A stretch of 64,000 nt of DNA from Rhodococcus aetherivorans (GTDB taxonomy: Bacteria > Actinomycetota > Actinomycetes > Mycobacteriales > Mycobacteriaceae). A model generated the notes under the pieces. That model did not search any database and was not told the origin of the DNA. It saw only the letters and a program-made list of their open reading frames with translations. Numbering within the stretch: the first letter of the stretch is position 1; each line of letters starts with the position of its first letter. Made by a program: the position numbers and the translations under genes. The stretch spans positions 1-64,000 of the forward strand of contig NZ_JAALEG010000021.1 in NCBI RefSeq assembly GCF_011058165.1, given 5' to 3'. Positions 32,977 to 41,631 of this stretch are shown here, piece by piece.

Positions 32977-34116
32977 CTAGGTCAGCGACGCTTCGTGGAT
33001 CTCGCGGTCGAATGCGGGCAGCGGTCCCCCGGCGCGCAGGGTGGTCGCCAGCGCCGGATCGGCCAGGTGCAGCCGGCCGACGGCGATCAGGTCGAACTCG
33101 CCGCTGCCGAGACGCCGTTCGAGCTCGGGGATGTTGTCGTCGACCGGTGCCGAGCCGCTGATCCGGCTCTCCCGCAGCGACTTGCCGATGCCGACGCTGC
33201 CGACGGCCATCGTCGTGACCCCGGTCAGCTGCTTCGCCCAGCCGGCGAGCGAGAGGTCGCTGCCCTCGAAGGCGGGCGTGTCGAAGCGCCGGATGCTCGC
33301 ATCGAGGATGTCGACCCCGGCCTCGACGAGAGCACCGAGGATCACCTTCAGCTCGTCGGGCGTCTCGGCGATGCGGGCGGTGTAGTTCTGTTGCTTGTGC
33401 TGCGAGAAACGGAACACGATGGGCAGGTCGTCGCCGATCTCGGCGCGCACGGCCTCGACCACCGCAGCGGGAAACCGGGTGCGGCGCTCGAGGTCGCCGC
33501 CCCAGGCGTCGGTGCGGGTGTTGGTGCCCTCCCACAGGAACGAGTCCAGCAGGTAGCCGTGCCCGCCGTGCAGCGCGATCCCGTCGAAGCCGACCTCCGC
33601 CGCGGCGGCCGCCGCGCGCGCATAGGCGGAGATCACGTCGGCGATGTCCTGCTCGGTCATCGCCTCCGTCGGGCGCGACGCCCGCGCGACGTAGTCGGCG
33701 GAATACGAGGTGACCCCCGGGGTGCCCCAGCTGCCCGAGGGGCGCATGGGCTTCAGTGCGGGGTCCACGGCGCTCATCGCACCCCACAGCGGCCCGACGT
33801 GCCACAACTGCGGGACGATCCGCCCGCCGGCTGCGTGCACCTCGTCCACGACCCGGCGCCAGCCCGCCAGCGCAGCCGCGCCGTGCATGCGGGGTACCCG
33901 CGGATTGTCCACGGCCGTCGGATGATCGACGGCCACTCCCTCGGTGACGATCAGGCCGGTCCCGCCCTCGGCCCGCCGGCGGTAGTAGGCGGCGACATCG
34001 TCGCCCGGCACGCCGTCGATCGAGTACGACCGCGTCATGGGTGACATGACGATGCGGTTCGCCAGTTCGAGCGAACGCACGCGGAGCGGGCGGAACAGCG
34101 GGGAGGAGGAAGCCAT
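32977..34116 (-). CDS. Old Yellow Enzyme-family NADH:flavin oxidoreductase
   Basis: 379 residues, FMN-dependent TIM barrel: NRIVMSPMTRSYS near residue 20, QLWHVGP, FDGIALHGGHGYLLDSFLW (His-Gly-His active site), and VGRLHLADPAL. OYE enzymes reduce activated C=C bonds in enones and in cyclic or terpenoid compounds. The ATG at 34116 starts with the family pattern SSPLFRPLRVRSLELANR; in-frame sequence upstream is repetitive and non-homologous. A near-perfect direct repeat lies just upstream. Probably co-transcribed with the ALDH-like and NTF2-like genes. Confidence 0.9.
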   Translation of the reverse strand: MASSSPLFRPLRVRSLELANRIVMSPMTRSYSIDGVPGDDVAAYYRRRAEGGTGLIVTEGVAVDHPTAVDNPRVPRMHGAAALAGWRRVVDEVHAAGGRIVPQLWHVGPLWGAMSAVDPALKPMRPSGSWGTPGVTSYSADYVARASRPTEAMTEQDIADVISAYARAAAAAAEVGFDGIALHGGHGYLLDSFLWEGTNTRTDAWGGDLERRTRFPAAVVEAVRAEIGDDLPIVFRFSQHKQQNYTARIAETPDELKVILGALVEAGVDILDASIRRFDTPAFEGSDLSLAGWAKQLTGVTTMAVGSVGIGKSLRESRISGSAPVDDNIPELERRLGSGEFDLIAVGRLHLADPALATTLRAGGPLPAFDREIHEASLT

Positions 34117-34130
34117 GCGGTCGAAAACCT

Positions 34131-34182
34131 CTCTCGGCAGGACGGTATGGAATCTCCCGCCTCTCGGCGGGACGGTCTGGAA
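34131..34182. repeat. 22-bp direct repeat upstream of the OYE gene
   Basis: CTCTCGGCAGGACGGTATGG with AA (34131-34152) recurs at 34161-34182 with 20 of 22 bases identical and a 30-base period, about three helical turns. Located 15-66 bases upstream of the OYE start on the minus strand, it is suitably placed for a regulator that binds tandem sites. The palindromic content of each copy is low. Confidence 0.65.
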
Positions 34183-34311
34183 GTGGCCCGCCGGCCGGGT
34201 ACGACACCGGCCGGCGGGCCCGTGCGGCTCACATTCCCATGCGGTCCGGCCGGCGGCGACCCGGTGTCCCACTCAGTGCGATCGAGGAACGGGCCGGCGT
34301 CCCCGGCCGCG

Positions 34312-35064
34312 TCAGCGCAACTTGATGCTGCCGCCGTCGGCCATCAGAGTCTGGCCCGTCATGTACCTCGAATCGTCGGACGCGAGGAACACGACCACCG
34401 GGGCGATGTCCGTCTCGGGATCGCCGATCCGCTGCAAGGGCACCTTCGCCGCCGCGGCGGCCGCCCGGTCGGGGAACGCCTGCTGCCAGGCGAGCACACC
34501 TTCCGTGGCGGCGAACGGGCACACGACGTTGACGCGGATGCCGTCGGCCGCCCACTCGTTCGCGGCCACGCGGCTCACCGCCCGGATCGCCTCCTTCGCC
34601 GCCGCGTACGACGTCTGCGTCGGCATGCCGTCGAGGGCGGATCCGGAGCCGAAGTTGACGACGGACCCGCGGGCCTGCTTCAACTGCGGGTGGCAGGCCT
34701 GCATGAGGTGCACGGTGGGGTAGAAGCCCGTGCCGAACGACAGGTCGAACATCTCCGCGGTGTGCTCGAGCAGCGGGGCCTGGCGGGACGCGTGCGCGTT
34801 GTTGACCAGGACGTCGATGCCTCCGAACGCCGCCACGGCGGCGTCCCGGATCCGCTCCGCGCTCTCGCGCCGGGAGATGTCGGCCTGCAGGAACTTCGCC
34901 TCGCCGCCGGAGTCGACGAGTTCGGTCTCGAGGGCGTGGCCGCGGTCGTCGTCGACGTCGACGAACAGCACGCGCGCGCCCTCGCGGACGAACACCCGGG
35001 TGACGGCGCGCCCGATCCCGCCCGCGCCGCCGGTCACGACGGCGGTTTTTCCGCTCAGTTTCAC
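34312..35064 (-). CDS. short-chain dehydrogenase/reductase
   Basis: 250 residues, classical SDR: TGGAGGIGRAV (residues about 11-21), NNAHASRQ, active-site Ser in NFGSGSALDG and Tyr/Lys in SYAAAKEAI, C-terminal MTGQTLMADGG. A GTG start at 35064 is preceded by GGAAGGA with an eight-base gap. It is 16 bases from the next SDR gene upstream and the two are probably one operon, acting on successive hydroxy or keto intermediates. Confidence 0.87.
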   Translation of the reverse strand: MKLSGKTAVVTGGAGGIGRAVTRVFVREGARVLFVDVDDDRGHALETELVDSGGEAKFLQADISRRESAERIRDAAVAAFGGIDVLVNNAHASRQAPLLEHTAEMFDLSFGTGFYPTVHLMQACHPQLKQARGSVVNFGSGSALDGMPTQTSYAAAKEAIRAVSRVAANEWAADGIRVNVVCPFAATEGVLAWQQAFPDRAAAAAAKVPLQRIGDPETDIAPVVVFLASDDSRYMTGQTLMADGGSIKLR

Positions 35065-35080
35065 GACCGTGTCCTTCCGC

Positions 35081-36019
35081 TCAGGCGCCGACGGTCTCAC
35101 CGGTGGCCAGCGCGACCTTCTCCAGTTCGGCCACACTGTAGGCCGAGTACGTCTCGTACGGTCCGCGACCGGAGAAGTAGGACGACAGCTGTCCGCCGAG
35201 TTCCTCGACGGTGAACGCGGAACCGGCGGCGTCGAAACGGTGCTCGACCTTGGGTGCTTCCATGAGCGCGACCATCTTGCCGTACACGACGAAGACCTGG
35301 CCGTTGACCTCGTCGGAGGCGGGGGAGGCGAGGTACCGGACCAGGGTGGCCACTCGCTCGGGCGCGAGCGGGTCCAGGCCCGACGCACCGGTGTTGTTCT
35401 CGCCGAACGCGTCCGCCGTCATGGCCGTGCGGGCGCGGGGGCAGATGGCATTGGCTCGCACCCCGTACCGCGACAGGCCCTGGGCGGTCGAGAGGGTCAG
35501 GGCCGTGATGCCGGCCTTGGCGGCCGAGTAGTTGGGCTGCCCGGCCGAGCCGAACAGGAACGCCTCGGAGGAGGTGTTGATCACGCGGCCGTAGACCGGG
35601 CCGTTCGCGTCCTTCGAAGCCTGCCGCCAGTGCACGGCCGCGGCGCGCGACGTCGCAGCGTGGCCCTTGAGGTGTACCCGGATCACGTCGTCCCAGTCCG
35701 ACTCGGACAGGTTGAAGATCATCTTGTCGCGCAGGATGCCGGCGTTGTTGACCAGGATGTCCATCGAGCCGAACTCGGTGACCGCGGTGCGGACGAGTTC
35801 CTCGCCGAGTGCCCAGTCCGAGACGTCGCCGGTGACGGCGACGGCGCGGCCTCCGACGGCGCGGATCTCGTCGACGACGTCGTGGGCGGCGGCACCCATG
35901 TCGTTGACGACGACGGCGGCCCCGGCGTCGGCGAGGGCGAGGGCTTCGGCACGGCCGAGGCCGGCGCCTGCTCCGGTGACGACGGCGGCGCGGCCGTCGA
36001 GGGTCAGGTTCTGGGTCAT
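35081..36019 (-). CDS. short-chain dehydrogenase, 3-oxoacyl/17beta-HSD-like
   Basis: 312 residues, longer than a minimal SDR because of a C-terminal extension (about 250-312) also seen in multifunctional-enzyme-type hydroxyacyl-CoA dehydrogenases. Motifs: TGAGAGLGRAEALALADAGA with VVVNDMG, NNAGILRDKMIFNL, and INTSSEAFLFGSAG followed by NYSAAKAG. The LGRAEA and VVVND pattern is shared with sterol and fatty-acyl beta-oxidation SDRs. AAGGAG lies eight bases before the ATG. Divergent from the acyl-CoA synthetase gene. Confidence 0.88.
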   Translation of the reverse strand: MTQNLTLDGRAAVVTGAGAGLGRAEALALADAGAAVVVNDMGAAAHDVVDEIRAVGGRAVAVTGDVSDWALGEELVRTAVTEFGSMDILVNNAGILRDKMIFNLSESDWDDVIRVHLKGHAATSRAAAVHWRQASKDANGPVYGRVINTSSEAFLFGSAGQPNYSAAKAGITALTLSTAQGLSRYGVRANAICPRARTAMTADAFGENNTGASGLDPLAPERVATLVRYLASPASDEVNGQVFVVYGKMVALMEAPKVEHRFDAAGSAFTVEELGGQLSSYFSGRGPYETYSAYSVAELEKVALATGETVGA

Positions 36020-36304
36020 GGTGGGCTCCTTGTGTCCGTGCGGGTATGCAGAACGATGACTGAAAACTAGTATTCATTCTATTGCTTGCACAAGGGTGTT
36101 CTCGGACCGCGGTCCCTCGGGTGGGAGGCGGTCCTCGAATCCTGCAGCCAGGCTGGGGGCCTGGCTCCTCGTTCGTCGCTATCCGGCCGTTGATCCAGGA
36201 ATAGGAATATGTTCTACTGAATCTGCTGTGATCCGCGGCACACACGCGACGATCGCGTGGGCGTGCGCGTCCTCGCCCACCCACGAACTCCGGAAGGACC
36301 CGCG

Positions 36305-37927
36305 ATGTCTCTGAACCTGGCCGACCTCACCGAGGCCGTCGTCGATGCGATACCCGACCGGACGGCCCTGAGCTGCGGGGACGAGTCCCGGACGTACGCC
36401 GAGTTCGACGCCCGCGCCAACCGGGTCGCGCATTACCTCGCGGCCGTCGGAGTGACCGCAGGTGATCATGTGGGCCTGCACATGCGCAACAGCCTCGAAT
36501 TCCTCGAGGTCATGTTGGGCTGTTTGAAGATTCGCGCAGTACCCGTGAACATCAACTTCCGCTACGTGGGTGCCGAGCTCGTGCACCTCTACACCGATGC
36601 GGACCTCGTGGCACTCGTGCTCGACGACGAGTTCGCCGACGTCGCGGCGCAGGCCGTGCCGCACACCTCACGGCTGCGGCACATCGTCGTCGTCGGAAGC
36701 GCGGAGACGGCGGCGCTCGAACAGGCTGCGGCAGGTGCGGGTGCGACCGTGGTGCGGTATGCGGAGGCGGCGGAGAGCGCCTCGGCGGAGAGGGATTTCG
36801 GTGAGCGCAGCGGCGACGACCGGTACATCCTCTACACCGGTGGCACGACGGGCATGCCCAAGGGTGTGATGTGGCGGCACGAGGACTTCTACCTCGCGGC
36901 GCTGGCCGGCGGCAACCCGTACGGCGAACCGCACCGCAGCCCTGCCGATCTCGCCGCGGCCGCCGCGGCAAACGAGCACCCGATGTCCTATCTCGTCACG
37001 GCACCGCTCATGCACGGGGCTGCGATGTATTCGGTGCTGATGGGGTTGTTCACGGGTGCGAAGCAGGTGCTGATGCGGTCGTTCGAGCCGGTGGAGGCGC
37101 TACGCCTGATCGAACGGCACCGGATCGCGATCGTGATGGTGGTCGGCGACGCCATCAGCCGGCCGCTGGCCGACGCAGTGGCCGCACGCGGCAATGAGTT
37201 CGACCTGAGTTCGCTGCTGGTCATCGGTTCCGGCGGGGCGCTGTGGTCGGCGAGTGTGCGCGCGCAACTGACGGAGCTGCTGCCGAACGTCTACCTGCGC
37301 AACTCGTTCGGCTCGTCGGAGGCAGGCGCGACCGGCACCCTCGACGTCGGTTCGGACGGCCGTGCCCGGATCTCCCCGTCGCCGACGCTACGGGTGGTCG
37401 ATACGGATCTGGCCGAGGTCGAGCCCGGCTCGGAGACCATCGGCTACCTCGCGCGCATCGGCCACGTCCCCCTCGGCTACTACAACGACCCGGAAAAGTC
37501 CGCGGCGACGTTCCCCGAGCGCGACGGCGTGCGCATGTGCCTGCTCGGCGACCTGGCCACCGTGGAGCCGGACGGCTCGATCGTGGTACTCGGCCGCGGC
37601 TCGGCGTGCATCAACACCGGCGGCGAGAAGGTCTACGCGGAGGAGGTCGAGGAGGCCGTCAAGAGCCATCCAGCCGTCCTCGATGCGGTGGTGGCAGGAT
37701 TGCCGGATCTGCTACTGGGAGAACGGGTCTCGGTGGCCGTCCAGTTCCGTCCCGGTGTGGAAGCGCCCTCGGCCACGGAACTGGCCGATCACTGCCGGAC
37801 CCTGATCGCCGGGTACAAGATCCCGAAGACGATCGTGCCGGTTCCCGAGGTGATGCGCTCACCGGCGGGGAAGGCGGACTATCGGTGGGCCAAGGCGACG
37901 CTCGAGAACGCGACCGTCGACGCCTGA
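36305..37927 (+). CDS. acyl-CoA synthetase, FadD19-like
   Basis: 540 residues, ANL superfamily. The P-loop is YTGGTTGMPKGVMWRHED (residues about 178-195), the A5 motif is NSFGSSEAG, the hinge region contains GRGSACINTGGEKVYAEEVE, and the adenylation Lys is in SPAGKADY. The MWRHEDF stretch is shared with FadD19-type enzymes that activate long or steroid side-chain acids as CoA esters. The ATG at 36305 follows GGAAGGAC by eight bases. It is divergent from two SDRs, suggesting activation of a substrate degraded by the neighbouring oxidoreductases. Confidence 0.88.
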   Translation: MSLNLADLTEAVVDAIPDRTALSCGDESRTYAEFDARANRVAHYLAAVGVTAGDHVGLHMRNSLEFLEVMLGCLKIRAVPVNINFRYVGAELVHLYTDADLVALVLDDEFADVAAQAVPHTSRLRHIVVVGSAETAALEQAAAGAGATVVRYAEAAESASAERDFGERSGDDRYILYTGGTTGMPKGVMWRHEDFYLAALAGGNPYGEPHRSPADLAAAAAANEHPMSYLVTAPLMHGAAMYSVLMGLFTGAKQVLMRSFEPVEALRLIERHRIAIVMVVGDAISRPLADAVAARGNEFDLSSLLVIGSGGALWSASVRAQLTELLPNVYLRNSFGSSEAGATGTLDVGSDGRARISPSPTLRVVDTDLAEVEPGSETIGYLARIGHVPLGYYNDPEKSAATFPERDGVRMCLLGDLATVEPDGSIVVLGRGSACINTGGEKVYAEEVEEAVKSHPAVLDAVVAGLPDLLLGERVSVAVQFRPGVEAPSATELADHCRTLIAGYKIPKTIVPVPEVMRSPAGKADYRWAKATLENATVDA

Positions 37928-37945
37928 CGCCGTCGGACACGGAAG

Positions 37946-37973
37946 CGGCCGGCCCCACATCCGGGGCCGGCCG
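37946..37973. terminator. bidirectional hairpin terminator
   Basis: CGGCCGGCCCC (37946-37956) pairs perfectly with 37963-37973 around a six-base loop, between the convergent acyl-CoA synthetase and NTF2-like genes. Outer bases extend pairing with one mismatch. Confidence 0.75.
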
Positions 37974-37993
37974 TTCCCGGTCTTCGGGGCACG

Positions 37994-38488
37994 TCAGCGG
38001 CCGGCTCGGGCGAGCAGCTCGCGCGCTTCGTCGCGGCCGTCGAGGACCCGTGCGGTGCGCCGGCGGATCCGCCACCGACCGTCGTTCTTGACGAGTTCGA
38101 AGCGGTTGGCCGTTACGCGCCAGACGCGGAAGCCGTTCTCGTCGTGACGCAGCAGCTGCGAATGGCAGGTGGCCACGGCCGTGTCACCCTCGACCCGGAT
38201 GTGCACAGGGTCGAGGAGGTGTCCGCATCCTTCGTGGATGTAGTCCTGGTGCGGCCGCGTGCGCACCATCTCCAGGATCTCCTTGCGGCCGTTCATGGTG
38301 CGCATATCGACGTCGTAGACGGCGTCCTCGGTCCACAATTCGCCCACCGCGTCGGCGTCACCGGCATCGACGGCCGGGCCGTAGGCGGTGACGATCTCCT
38401 GGACGGCGATCTTGTCCTCGAGGAGCTGGACGCGGGCGAGGAGGGACTGGACGAGCTGTGCGGTGTCGGTCGCTGCGGTGTCGGTCAT
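37994..38488 (-). CDS. NTF2/SnoaL-like protein
   Basis: 164 residues: VQEIVTAYGPAVDAGDADAV and GELWTEDAVYDVDMRTMNGR are the typical helix and strand segments, with a C-terminal sheet FRVWRVTANRFELVKNDGRWRI. It is the third such protein in 8 kb. The ATG overlaps the stop of the monooxygenase gene (ATGA) and follows AGGAGA at six bases, so its translation is coupled to the oxidoreductase. Confidence 0.85.
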   Translation of the reverse strand: MTDTAATDTAQLVQSLLARVQLLEDKIAVQEIVTAYGPAVDAGDADAVGELWTEDAVYDVDMRTMNGRKEILEMVRTRPHQDYIHEGCGHLLDPVHIRVEGDTAVATCHSQLLRHDENGFRVWRVTANRFELVKNDGRWRIRRRTARVLDGRDEARELLARAGR

Positions 38489-39384
38489 CGGGTCTCCTGT
38501 TCGGACGGTTCGGCCGGGGCGAAGTCCAGCCCCAGGTCGGTGCCGAGTGCCCGCAGGCACTCGAGTTGTTCGCAGTAGTGTTCGACGCCGGTCGCGGCGA
38601 CGGTCGCCCCCACGACGGTGGCGCCGGCCTCGCGACGGCGTTCCAGGGACCGGACGGTGCGCTCGCGCGCGCCCAGCGGGTCGAGGGGCGCCCCGGTGTC
38701 GAGGACGACGTCGAAGCCCGCCGGGAGGTCCACCCGGCCCAGCATCGTGGTCAGGTCGGGCAGGGGCAGACCGAACGGCACCCAGCCGTCGCCGTGGGAG
38801 ACGGCGCGGCGCAGCGAGCGCAGCGTGCGGCCCCCGATCCACAGCGGGACGCGGGGTTGGACGGCGTGCGGCTCGACGAGCAGGTTCTGGAATTCGTAAT
38901 AGGACCCGTGGTACTCCGGCAGGCGTCGGGACAACGCGGCGCGCAACGCGGCCAGGGCGTCGTCGGCGCGGGCGCCCCGGTCGTCGAACGGGGCGCCGAG
39001 GAGGTCGAACTCCTCGCGCAGGCTGCCCACCCCGAGGCCGAGCGTCAGCCGGCCGCCGCTGAGGACATCGAGGGTGCCGTAGCGTTTGGCGATCGCGAGC
39101 GGGTGGTGGTAACCCAGGACGAGCACCTGGGTGGCGAGCCGGATGCGGTGCGTCCGGGCGGCGAGATAGCTCAGGGTGGCGAGCGGGTCCCAGTAGGTGC
39201 CTCCGCGGGTGTCCGCGATGTCCACCGGCACGGCGACGTGCTCACTGCAGGTCAGATGGTGGAAGCCGAGCCGATCGGCGGTCCGGGCCACCCGGACGAG
39301 GTCGTCGACGCCGGCGGCGCGTTCCCATGGTGAGTGCACGCCGGGGTGCTGGACCACGACGGGGCTGACGATTCCGATGCGCAT
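38485..39384 (-). CDS. luciferase-like (LLM) flavin-dependent monooxygenase
   Basis: 299 residues. LDVLSGGRLTLGLGVGSLREEF (residues about 107-128 in two parts) is the LLM signature, and HPLAIAKRYGT precedes it. MRIGIVSPVVVQHPGVHSPW at the start matches F420-type members, though FMN is possible. It is coupled by a four-base overlap to the NTF2-like gene and is divergent from the IclR regulator, which probably controls it. Confidence 0.86.
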   Translation of the reverse strand: MRIGIVSPVVVQHPGVHSPWERAAGVDDLVRVARTADRLGFHHLTCSEHVAVPVDIADTRGGTYWDPLATLSYLAARTHRIRLATQVLVLGYHHPLAIAKRYGTLDVLSGGRLTLGLGVGSLREEFDLLGAPFDDRGARADDALAALRAALSRRLPEYHGSYYEFQNLLVEPHAVQPRVPLWIGGRTLRSLRRAVSHGDGWVPFGLPLPDLTTMLGRVDLPAGFDVVLDTGAPLDPLGARERTVRSLERRREAGATVVGATVAATGVEHYCEQLECLRALGTDLGLDFAPAEPSEQETR

Positions 39385-39631
39385 GCGAGCCTCTCCGCTG
39401 CCGGGACTGGGAGGGTGTCGGTCCGTTGTACCGGACGGCATCGCTCCGTCGCGGCCGACGTTCCGATGAGCGGGATCCGGGTCGATCGCGGACGCGAGGC
39501 GCGTCAGGGTCGCAGGTGGGAGATTCGCGCCGCCGATCACTACTGGTGGCGAGAGTGAGCTGATACACTTTCAGAATTCATTTCAGTTTTCCCGCTTCCA
39601 CCCCGGGAGCAGATGTATCGGGAGGCCGCAG

Positions 39632-40525
39632 ATGGCAGTCGTCGAAGCAACGGAACCGACAGCTACCTCCGCCCCGCGGCGCGACGTGCCGCCGTCGATG
39701 GTCGAACGGATGACACTCATCCTCGACGCGTTCGAGGGCCGGTCCTCGCGGCTGACGCTGGAGGAGGTGGCCTGCCGCACCCGGCTGCCCCGCTCGACCG
39801 TGCACCGCATCCTCGATCAGCTCGTGAAGCTGAACTGGGTCGATCACGCATCCTTCGGCTACTGCCTCGGCCGGCGGGCGCTCGGTCTCGGCGGCGGGGA
39901 CGGTGGCCACGGGGAGATCCGGGCGTCGGCGGCGCCGCTCCTGCACGAGCTGCACATGCAGACCGGCATGGTGGTCCACCTCGCCGTCCTCGACGGCGCC
40001 GAGAGCGTCTACCTCGACAAGGTCGGCGGCCGCTTCGCCGCGGCGCTGCCCTCGCGGGTCGGCGGCCGGGCACCGGCGTACACCACTGCCGGCGGCAAGG
40101 CGATGCTCGCGTGGCTCGAGCCCGAACGCGTGGACGACCTGTACGAGCGGCGCCTGGCCCGCCGCACCGAGCACACCATCGGTGACCTTGCGACCCTGCA
40201 CCAGGAACTCAGCCGGATCCGGCAGCGGCGCGGTCTGTCGTTCGAGCGCAGCGAGTCCGTACGCGGCGTTGCCTGCGTCGCCGTCGCGGTGCGCGGGCAC
40301 GACGGTCCGGTCGCCGCGATCTCGCTGTGTGGCGACGCCCGCACCGCGCAGCTCGAGCGGGTCGCGCCCCTCGTGGTGGATGCCGCCCGGGAGGTCTCCC
40401 GCAGCCTCTACCCGGAACTCGGCGCCCCGCGCCGGGGCCGCAGGGCACCCGAACCGCCCGAGAGCACGTGGTCCCCGGACGCGATGGACCGGTTGCTGTC
40501 GGTCCAGAGCGGGCAGTGGCTCTAG
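39632..40525 (+). CDS. IclR-family transcriptional regulator
   Basis: 297 residues. The N-terminal winged HTH (SRLTLEEVACRTRLPRSTVH then RILDQLVKLNW, residues about 37-68) and the C-terminal IclR sensor domain (AGGKAMLAWLEP, RGVACVAVAVRG) are both clear. IclR proteins usually control aromatic or acyl catabolic genes divergent from them, here the LLM/NTF2 pair. The 247-base gap contains an AT-rich stretch (39560-39595) with TTTCAG repeats that may be the operator. A 30-residue Pro/Glu tail follows the domain. Confidence 0.9.
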   Translation: MAVVEATEPTATSAPRRDVPPSMVERMTLILDAFEGRSSRLTLEEVACRTRLPRSTVHRILDQLVKLNWVDHASFGYCLGRRALGLGGGDGGHGEIRASAAPLLHELHMQTGMVVHLAVLDGAESVYLDKVGGRFAAALPSRVGGRAPAYTTAGGKAMLAWLEPERVDDLYERRLARRTEHTIGDLATLHQELSRIRQRRGLSFERSESVRGVACVAVAVRGHDGPVAAISLCGDARTAQLERVAPLVVDAAREVSRSLYPELGAPRRGRRAPEPPESTWSPDAMDRLLSVQSGQWL

Positions 40526-40746
40526 CGACCAGCGGCGCCAGCGGTCACCAGCTCTGATCGAGACCGCGGCCTGGGCACCGCCGACAGCGGTTCGTCGGCG
40601 CGTCCTGCGCCGCCCCCGGCGGACTGCACCCAGACCGTCGGCGCGCGTGATCCGGCGCCCAACATGTAGAGGATCGGCTGCGGCCGCCGGCGGAACAGCC
40701 GATACGGTATGCCGCGGTCCGCGGCACTCCCAGTCGACTTCTGTCC

Positions 40747-40905
40747 GTGCCGGTGCACTCGAATTCGGTTTCGGACGGGCGGGTGTCATTACCGCGGATC
40801 GGTGACACCTGCTGGTTCGACGCCTCAGTTCCGCACCGCATCCGATCGGTCGCAACCGAGCCCTCCGAGGCGCTCGTGGTGACCAATGATGTTCCCGTGC
40901 AACAG
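40747..40905 (+). pseudogene. remnant of a cupin (XRE-cupin-type) C-terminus
   Basis: The frame reads SVSDGRVSLPRIGDTCWFD and then ASVPHRIRSVATEPSEALVV with TND, the beta-strand, His-containing loop and final strand of a cupin sensor domain. There is no upstream HTH or first cupin half in any frame. After this the same frame turns into arginine-rich nonsense. It is best explained as the 3' relic of an XRE-cupin regulator. Confidence 0.55.
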
Positions 40906-40925
40906 CGGGACAACGAGGGCATGGC

Positions 40926-41230
40926 GGGCAGGCGGTCGACCCGACCGAGGATACGATCGCCGAGGCTGTGTCGGCCGAGCACCACAGGCGCATGGCCGCC
41001 GTGCTCGACGACTTCACTGCCGCCGCTGCACCGGTGTTCGAGCGGATGGCCCGGCTGGGACACATCAGGATCTGCGCAACGACCTGGATTCCAGCCAAGT
41101 GGCCTTCGTGACGGCGGCTGCCATCCGCGGGGTGGAGGAGGTGTCCGTCGCGCTCGCCGACGGCACCGGCCCTGTCGTCCGGATCGAACAGATGTGGCAG
41201 CTGCTGCAGCCGGCACTACGCGCCGGTTGA
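40926..41230 (+). pseudogene. frameshifted remnant of a TetR-family C-terminal domain
   Basis: One frame reads DPTEDTIAEAVSAEHHRRMA and AVLDDFTAAAAPVFERMARLG up to about 41065. The reading then continues in another frame as QDLRNDLDSSQVAFVTAAAI and RGVEEVSVALADGTGPVVRI. Together these match the ligand-domain end of a TetR regulator (the LRDDLDP-VAFV-AAxRG pattern). A single-base indel near 41060-41075 separates the halves, and the HTH part is missing. Confidence 0.6.
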
Positions 41231-41495
41231 CCACCGACCACTGAATTCACCAGGCACACAGCGGTCTTCACCGGTTTACTACCGACACCGCCGGATCAGG
41301 GCGCATGAAGTGCCGACGGGAGTACCCGGAGCAACCCCCGCGCCGAGCGGATGTCGGATGCTCTCCTCGCGCGGCGCCAGTCCGTGCCTGCTTCTCGGGC
41401 GCGCGGTACCCAGCCCGCGCGCGTTCCGTGCGGCGCTCGGCCCGGCTGCCACCGCGAGTGCTCGTGCGGGGTCCGGGCTGCAATCCGCTGCAACG

Positions 41496-41525
41496 TTGAG
41501 TGGGCTCGCCCCCTCTCCCTACATT
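41496..41525 (+). promoter_or_regulatory. candidate promoter of the aco operon
   Basis: TTGAGT (41496-41501) and TACATT (41520-41525) with an 18-base spacer, about 107 bases before acoA. There is no -12/-24 GG-GC pair of the sigma-54 type that drives aco genes in Proteobacteria, consistent with the local regulator lacking an AAA+ domain. Confidence 0.45.
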
Positions 41526-41631
41526 CGTGGCCTGGGTTACACGGCGTGAGACGAGAACCGTCCCGAAGTCTCGTCACGCTCGGGGCCTGAACCTGTGCGG
41601 CCGGCCCTCGGACAGAAAGTAGAGGAGAGCA

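Larger units (their letters stand above)
40526..41631. other. 1.1-kb gap holding decayed genes and the aco promoter region
   Basis: No intact gene. Within it are a cupin C-terminal remnant (about 40747-40905), a frameshifted TetR C-terminal remnant (about 40926-41230), a promoter candidate for the aco operon (41496-41525) and a seven-bp stem (41550-41556 with 41569-41575). I could not assign 40526-40746 or 41231-41490. Confidence 0.6.

Noticed and set aside
36068-36216. Possible paired TetR/KstR-like sites (TAGTATTCATTCTA and TAGGAATATGTTCTA) between the SDR and acyl-CoA synthetase genes
   Set aside because: The half-sites are only weakly symmetric and neither matches the KstR or KstR2 consensus, so I do not list them as operators.
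41305-41590. Several overlapping short frames upstream of acoA
   Set aside because: All are Arg/Ala-rich, lack ribosome-binding sites and occupy the probable promoter region.
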